Shown here piece after piece: positions 57,390-64,000 of a DNA stretch of 64,000 bases. The stretch's first letter is position 1. Each line of letters begins with the position of its first letter. This stretch comes from Allolobophora icterica (Eukaryota; Annelida; Clitellata; Crassiclitellata; Lumbricidae). The translations under genes and the position numbers were made by a program. The stretch is taken from NCBI GenBank assembly GCA_963556255.1, contig OY744609.1, positions 24,861,634-24,925,633 of the forward strand, given 5' to 3'. Below the pieces are notes generated by a model that did not search any database, had not been told where the DNA came from, and saw only the letters and a list, made by a program, of their open reading frames with translations.

Positions 57390-57821
57390 TGTCGCGGTCG
57401 ACTCCTTCGATCGCAACGACGAACCAACGAAGGAACTATTAAAAGATCTTTATTTAAAAATAAAGTCGATTAAGTGTAGAGTAAGTCAACTCGTCTATCA
57501 AATATCACAATCGTAGACAGCACACAGGTTGGCTGGTCTCGATTGAACGTTATACGATCAATGTTTCAACGTTTACAAATCTTCGTCAAAAGGCCCTTAA
57601 TGTACATCAGGTCTATCTTATATAGAGTTCTCCCGGATTCCAGAACGTTCTGTGACGTCACTGTACTTTTCCCTGGAAAGTCCTACTGAACACGTATATC
57701 CTTGTTGCATGCACCGAATTAATGTTGACAGCTTGCTGCAGAATTTTCCGTGCGTTGTAAACAAGCTTGTTGACGCGTCGGTTTTCTTCCCTTGATGCAT
57801 GCACCCGCGTAGACCACGACA
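57390..57821 (-). repeat. 5' LTR of the Gypsy element
   Basis: 432 bases, identical by eye to the 3' LTR. A probable TATA box (TATATAAG on minus) lies at about 57616-57624. Confidence 0.95.
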
Positions 57822-57826
57822 ACTGT

Positions 57827-59787
57827 CCTTGAAACTGTTTCTTGTTGGAGCACCATCTTCTTGTCGACTTCTGTCGTGCAGCCTGTTCTTCCATTGTAGT
57901 TCGAGGAAGAGCTTGTCTGCTTGATTCTTGCTGAGCTCCATGGTGTTAGCATACACTATATCAAACAGTTTCTCGATCATGTCTAAAAGCATAGCTTCGT
58001 TGGCTTTTTGAGTCTGGTACCTTGTTAGTCTTCAACCCCTTCCATTCGTAGTTTTTTTTATTGAGGGTTAGCGATGTTTGGTTGGTAAGGAACAATTTTT
58101 TTTTAAAGAAACATTCAAATGCTGAAGTTTATGCTAGTTGATGCCTCTAAAAGCAGATCTATGTGCTTCAAAGTTTACATGAAATGGGTTTACTGAAATG
58201 AAACCATTTGAAAGGTTGGGAGTTACAAATTTTGAAAATGAAATATAAGTGCCACCCTAATATACAGAGATACATTTGTTCAGTTTACAATTGATAAAAA
58301 TATGCCTGTGTGCATTTGACTATACAATATGCAATATTTTTTCATATGTGTTGCTAAGCAGACCTTAACGCTAAGTCTGACACATTGCATGAGTTTTATG
58401 CCATGGAATGGTTACCTGTATTTTGCATGGCACAGCTCTGTATTCTGTTCAATCCTTTTTCAGATATGCGATGAGAGTAGCACAACTCCAGAACTACTGG
58501 AAGAAACTCTGAAGATGAGAAGTGAAGTCCTCCAGAGGCTCCACAACTACTGGAAGACACTCTGTGAAGATGAGAAGCGAAGTCCTCCAGAGGCGACACA
58601 ACTCGTGAAGAGGCAACACTGCTCCAAAACTACTGGAAGAATGGGCCTGACGGACACAGAACCTCCGCTGCCGAGTCGTGCTTCAAAAGATGAGCTTGAG
58701 GAGGATAGGCGTTGAGATGTTTGCTCGTGGCTCCGTGTTGTAAGGATTGTGAGTAGGGTGTGGTGTGTGTAGGGTGTTTAGAGTCTGGTGTTTGTAGGGT
58801 GTGGTTGTGTAGGGTCTGGTTGTGTAGGGTCTGGTGTTTGTAGGGTCTGGTGGTTGTAGGGTGTGGTGTGTGTAGGGTGTGATGTGTGTAGGGTGTGTTT
58901 GGTCGATTTGTGTTTGGTTTTAGTTCTTTTTATTTGTCTTTAGTTTTTTGTAGTGTGTTTGTATATTTTTTTTAAAGTATTTAGATTTTGTATTTGTGTT
59001 TGGTTTAGTGACAAAACGAGCAATAACGCAAACGATGAATGACTAAGTTAACGCAAAAGTGAATGACAAAATGGATGCGAGAGCAGATAACTAACGACAA
59101 AGTAACAAAATAGACGACAAAATAATCAAGACAAAATAATCAAAACCTACACCCCTGCTGAGCCTCTGGCGCGGATTAATCTCCCGTAAGCTCGTGAAGG
59201 CAGGGGGGCCCCTGGCGCGGCGTAGAAGCCCGTAAGCCCTTTGTGTAGTTTTTGTGTTTTTGTCTTGTTTGTTTTGTTGTTTGTTTTGTTATTTGCCGTT
59301 TGTTGTTTGCTTTCGTGTCTGTGTTGTTGTTTGCTTTTATGTTTACTTTGTTGTTTGTTGTTTGAGTTGTTGTTGGTTTTGTTGTTAAACTAAATGCAAA
59401 TGCAAAATCTAAATGCTTTGTACTGTTAGTTTGTTTTTATTTGTCGTGTGTTTGTGTTTTTTTTGGTGTCATGTGCTGTTTATTTGGTCGTGGTTTTTTT
59501 TTGGTCGTTTGTTGAGGTTCAAGGTCTTGGCAAGGGATTGGAAGGAGGCGCATAGAAGAGGACAGACGGGAAGAGTCAGTGTGGAATCATATCAACGAAC
59601 AGACGCTAACACAGCAGTTCTTAAGAGTTATGTAAATGCAGACTGAAGTCGGGACGTTAATGGAGGCGGACGAAAATAGAAGGTGATATTCATCTAATAA
59701 AGATTGTGCATTAAATTTTGCAATTGTTTTCATTCTTGGTGTACAACAAACAGAAACGAAAAGCAGTTATTAATTTTTTTATCCACT
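57827..59787. other. Region right of the Gypsy element: repeats, no clear gene
   Basis: A possible short exon after TTTTCAG at 58459-58465 is made of a tandem repeat: ACAACTACTGGAAGACACTC-like units of about 56 bases at about 58480-58645. A GTGTAGGGTGTGGT minisatellite follows (58741-58915), then CAAAACGA-type repeats (59010-59140) and TGTTTTGTTGTT-rich sequence (59230-59380). AATAAAG at 59697-59703 could be a polyadenylation signal. No protein family recognised. Confidence 0.45.
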
Positions 59788-60405
59788 TCGGGGCCATCCA
59801 TACATTACGTACACAAGGAGGGGGAGAAGGGCATCCAACCACCAAATCAAATCCACTCGAGGAATAGGCATCACATCGATATTTTTGTTAAACGGCAATA
59901 CGGCATGTTAAACCATTAGATGTTATCTAAATTGAAATTTTTTTAACGCCTTTCACTACTCACTACTCCATCTGTGGCAGCTATTTCAATTTTCTTACTT
60001 ATAATCAATGGACTTATATCAATGGTAGCAAAGAGGGCAAGCGGCCATATTATTTGTTTAAGGGGGAGGGTGGCGTCCCTGAGGGGAGGGGTGGTCGGAT
60101 TTACTTGATTTTGCGTACTGGTGCATATGGCAAGGGGGTCTCGACCAAAATGTGTGTACACAAATTTCTAATATGACCTCCACATTAGCCTTTATAACTC
60201 TGTATTGTCCTATAGTCTTTTTAAAACACATTTTAGCTAGAAAATATGATGTTAAAAAAAATATTAGTAGCCTACTGTAAAATAAATGTTTTATAGAGGA
60301 CTTTAGCTAATTAACTTTTGCAAGGGGGCAGAGAAGCTTAGTTGTACGTATGCATGGGGAGTGTATGAAAACATTTTTTTGGCATACGCAACATATGGAT
60401 GGCCC
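59788..60405. mobile_element. Possible TIR element with GGGCCATCCATA ends
   Basis: GGGCCATCCATACATTACGTAC at 59790 and its inverted partner (GCATACGCAACATATGGATGGCCC, up to about 60404), here given to show partial complementarity over about 20 bases. No clear target duplication and no transposase. Ends of this type occur in IS4EU/ISL2EU-like transposons, but that is only a suggestion. Confidence 0.45.
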
Positions 60406-61812
60406 TAATACAGCTTCTATACAATTACGCTAAGCATCAAGAACTTAAACTCGTGTTTTTGTATAGTTTATCAGTGTAGTTCTGCCCAAACCTGGCTATA
60501 CCACCAATTCCCAGCATTTTAAACAGTTCAGCTGAATTAAGCGAGAAAAATGTAGGCCTTCATAAACAGCTCGCTGAATCGGCCCACAAGCAGACCATTT
60601 AATGCGTCATGTTCAAAGTGTGGTAAAGCAGTTGGAATTAGTAAAGAATATACTCACTTATTTACTTATAACCATAATCAACCACAAGGATTTTATATTG
60701 TAAAACAGGTCCTCAAGTCAACCTTTGTGCATGCATATGAATTCAATTCATGCATCAGGGTGACAAATGTATTGTGGTAACCTGATGCAGGCGATCAGTA
60801 ACGTTTGCAATACATTCTGAACATAATCAGAGGTCTATTCGGGGTCACACACAGATCATGCACAAGGCAAGTCAATTTTTGGAAACTGCACACGCGTAAG
60901 AACTGGGTTTTCCCAGGATTTAGCCAAAGGTCGACAACCATGCACCAAACACCTCCAATGTCTGAAGCTTTCTTTGCTTCGCCACGGAGGTAGCCACTAC
61001 AGCTCGGCCATGAACATACACCAATGGGTCATCAACATTCTGATGAGCCGCAACCCAAAAGAAGACTACATCAGCAGTGTAAAAGATACAAAGTAAGGCC
61101 CACGGATAGAACCTCTGAAGAAGCAGACAAGGAATGCAGCCTAGTCTAATGCCTCAATACCAGCAATGACTTGAACGACTCACATACAGAATACAGTAGT
61201 AGAGTTTACCACAGTACATTAACAGAACGGACCGCTTGGAGACACCAAATTGCAGAATTTACTCAAGGTGCCGACTTTATTATGTCAACTCTAAATAGTC
61301 ACTGCTGTAACCAGTTTCGAGACAGACAGTTATAATCAGCAATAGGAACAAAGGTCCACTAAAGGATCTACCAAGATCAGTTCAATTTCAATCAAGGTAT
61401 CACGAACAACGAAACAGGAATCAAGCTATATACAGGAATAAGCCTCCTATTTAATCATCGGCATAAACAAAAGCCACCAGACATCTTATTCCAAACAGCA
61501 TAATAAATTAAATCAAATTCCTGAGAACAATCACACAGTATAAACATTCCTTCTCAAGCAAGTTATGGACAAAACGCAACAATTCCAGAACTTTAACAAC
61601 GGATCAGCGATCACCCACTCTCCATTTGCCAGCTCAGAACCTCGTACAAAAGCCATTGTGTGAGGGAATACTAGGTGTTCAGTTGCTGTTATTGACAATG
61701 GCTTTATGAGCACTCTTGATGCAAGAAGTGACCACGCATTATTCCATCAAATCTGGCCTGTTGGTAAAGAAAAGATTAATTCTACTATTACTACGGGTAT
61801 TGTCAGCCACCA
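60406..61812. other. Intergenic, nothing recognised
   Basis: No coding frame longer than about 60 codons, no clear repeat structure and no RNA gene signature in either strand. Confidence 0.4.
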
Positions 61813-62205
<393 letters not shown>

Positions 62206-62328
62206 CCCATATAGTTAAGGTTTTGTCAAGCTTATTGAAATTACCCATAATGTGAAAGATAGCGCCGGGGAAGCGTAAATCGAAAGATGACGAAATTCAT
62301 TATTCTCACATTGTTGTGCACTTTTCAG

Positions 62329-64000
62329 GCTCTACTATCAACTGTTTGAAAAAGAATACGGACCCTCTTCTGGGACTCTGGAAATCGCGCAACTGCAAAG
62401 CCTTGTTCAGAAATACAATGCAGAGCTCTGCAGTCGGGAAGCATCAGACCCGTTCCACTCTGCAAATGAAAGGTACCTAGAAATGGATGTGGATGGAGAT
62501 CATGGGCGGCGATCCCGGGTGGTCGAGGGGGACAAGACCCCCCACCTTTAAGAGTGGGGGGACACGCCATACATTGGACCCCAAATTTTGAAGAACTCCC
62601 AAAAAGAGGTCATCAACTTTTTCGTGGTCAGAGTAAAAACTTTGTTCGCGCGTGAGCGCGAAAAATGTTTTGACCTCTTTTTTGACCAGATCAGTTCAAA
62701 ACTCTTTTTTGACCATATCACTTCAAAAATGTCCCCCCCCCCGCCACCTGTCAAACAAGATCGCCGCCACTGATGGAGATGATGTGATTGTAGTTATTTG
62801 CACTCCGTTGATGAAGCGTGTTCATCGCTACATAAAGCACAGTGCAGAATTGGTCTTCGTGGACGCCGGTGGCAACATGGACAGACACAACATGCGTGTC
62901 TTTCTGTTGATGACGTATTCTGTTGCTGGTGGGCTGCCACTCGGAGTCCTCATCACTACAAATGAGCAGGCTACAACGATCACACGAGCTCTGCAGCTCT
63001 ACAACAAGCTACTGGACAGCTCGTGCTTCAATCGTCGTGGACTTGCTGGGCCCATGCTCTTCATGACTGATGACTCAACTGCTGAACGAGCCGCACTGGA
63101 AAATGTGTATCCAGATTCAACCCGTTTGTTATGCATTTTCCACGTTCTTCAGGCATTTTGGCGTTTCGTGTGGGTTACCCAGTCTTCAGTGCCTAAAAAT
63201 AATCGACCATATCTGTTTGGCATTGTCAAGTCAATGGTATATGCTGACAGTGAGGTCTCCTTGAAGACCATATACGACGAGGCAATGGCTGATGAATTGG
63301 TTGTGGCTCACTCAGCGGTAAGCAGACGACTCCAGGCACTGTTCGCCAGGCGTGCGGAATGGGCACTCTGTTGTCGAAAAGATCTTCCAACAAGAGACAA
63401 CAACACAAACAACTATTGTGAACGGGCTATGCGGGTGCTGAAAGACAGTGTTCTTCACCGCACCAAAGCGTTCAATGTTCCACAACTAGTCGACTTCATC
63501 GTCACGCGTTTTGAGGACCACTACCAGCGTCGTCTGCAGGACGTTGCAAACAACCGACTCGATAAGTTGCGCCTTTCTCGCTTCTTACCCACTGCATCAA
63601 ACATTGACACCACAAAGATTGTTTCACTGTCAACGTCACTATATGAGGTGCCTAGTGAAAAGCGACCAGGCATCACTTACACTGTCAACATGTATCTTGG
63701 ATCATATACCTGTCACCAGGGCAACACAGGAGGCCCATGCAAGCATCAGTCAGCTGTTATGGTATCTTTCAGGGAACGATGCAACAATTTCTTACCTGTG
63801 AATGACCCCACACTACACGACAGCTGCTCTATGCCATTGCAACGGGTAATCCATCACTGCCGATCATTGACTGGTTTCAATCACTTGCTCCAGAGTCTGA
63901 TATTTCTCTGCCTGCAGCAGAAAACTTGGAAACTGCCGATCCAGACTGCTGGCCATCATCATCTGGTGCGGCATCAGTTGGTCAGTCTAGCCATGTTAAC
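62329..64000 (+). pseudogene. MULE transposase / SWIM zinc-finger protein, interrupted and incomplete
   Basis: Coding starts after an acceptor-like CTTTTCAG (62321-62328) or continues from outside. It reads LYYQLFEKEYG... until 62500, is broken by a 272-base MITE, and resumes at 62781. The MULE catalytic domain follows: LVFVDAGGNMDRHNMRVF, GGLPLGVLITTNEQ, FMTDDSTAERAAL, LCIFHVLQAFWRF. A SWIM-like finger is near CHQGNTGGPCKH (63708-63746). At about 63808-63816 (CTACACGACAG) a two-base expansion shifts the frame; downstream the other frame reads QLLYAIATGNPSLPIIDWFQ to the window edge. MULE-derived SWIM proteins are common in marine invertebrates. This copy is broken twice, and its 3' end lies outside the window. 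Confidence 0.8.
62501..62772 (-). mobile_element. hAT-type MITE inserted in the MULE/SWIM coding sequence
   Basis: 272 bases, inverted relative of 36770-37037, with ends CATGGGCGGCGATCC and GATCGCCGCCACTG. Perfect 8-base duplications ATGGAGAT flank it (62493-62500, 62773-62780). Insert plus duplication is 280 bases, which shifts the host frame by one; removing it gives a continuous frame. Confidence 0.93.

Larger units (their letters stand above)
51268..57821 (-). mobile_element. Complete Gmr1-like Ty3/Gypsy LTR retrotransposon
   Basis: 6554 bases, minus strand. LTRs of 432 bases each (51268-51699, 57390-57821), starting TG and ending CA and identical by eye. A 5-base target duplication ACTGT is at 51263-51267 and 57822-57826. 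PBS is complementary to a tRNA-Leu-like 3' end, and a purine tract lies next to the 3' LTR. One open gag-pol frame. The pol order is protease, integrase, RT, RNase H, that is, integrase before RT, the arrangement of the Gmr1-like group of deuterostome Gypsy elements rather than the usual Ty3/Gypsy order. The intact frame and matching LTRs imply a recent insertion. Confidence 0.95.

Noticed and set aside
58741..58915. TAGGGT-containing repeat as an interstitial telomere tract
   Set aside because: The unit is GTGTAGGGTGTGGT-like and not a (TTAGGG)n array.

Overview
This is a eukaryotic, animal genomic window, very probably from a marine invertebrate deuterostome such as an echinoderm or hemichordate. 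The reasons are spliced genes with GT/AG introns, a bagpipe-type NK3 homeobox gene, a TMEM59-family gene, and a Ty3/Gypsy element with the integrase-before-reverse-transcriptase order of the Gmr1-like group, which was described from deuterostomes. The species assignment is inference. One 200-base run of N (17063-17262) is an assembly gap.

Host genes. (1) An NK3/bagpipe homeobox gene on + : exon 1 at 1838-2801 carries an eh1/TN motif, and exon 2 at about 10410-11137 carries the homeodomain. The 7.6 kb intron contains a full-length antisense LINE. (2) A six-exon TMEM59 homologue on + (30714-34431), reconstructed here exon by exon. All splice phases agree, and introns 2, 3 and 4 each hold a DNA transposon. 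(3) An Arg/Gly/Ser-rich multi-exon gene on + (about 46687-49706) whose last three exons splice cleanly but whose long first exon is broken by frameshifts and stops. (4) A MULE-transposase/SWIM-finger gene on + running off the right edge (62329-64000), interrupted by a MITE and a frameshift.

Mobile elements make up most of the rest. There are two long CR1/Jockey-type LINEs with ORF1 and ORF2 (about 3001-8990 on -, about 17400-23482 on +), a 5'-truncated one (12155-12993), and degenerate RT scraps at 29850-30360 and 39220-39640. At least fifteen hAT-type elements have CAG...CTG-like ends, most with a legible 8-bp target duplication. They include two apparently identical 1113-bp copies lying head to head (42672-43784 and 45001-46113) and a SPIN-like element. 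A complete 6.55 kb Gmr1-like Gypsy retrotransposon (51268-57821, -) has two LTRs identical by eye, PBS, PPT and one open 1656-codon gag-pol frame. Other TIR elements lie at 13841, 24893, 31196, 35657 and 59788, and two tRNA-derived SINEs at about 40970 and 61813.

How they relate: the host genes appear unrelated and are spaced by transposon debris. The transposons interact more than the genes do. MITEs nest in LINE remnants, in one another and in the MULE gene. A LINE 3' end has been captured inside a hAT element and multiplied with it. Four LINE 3' ends share a conserved hairpin-like motif followed by different short tandem tails.
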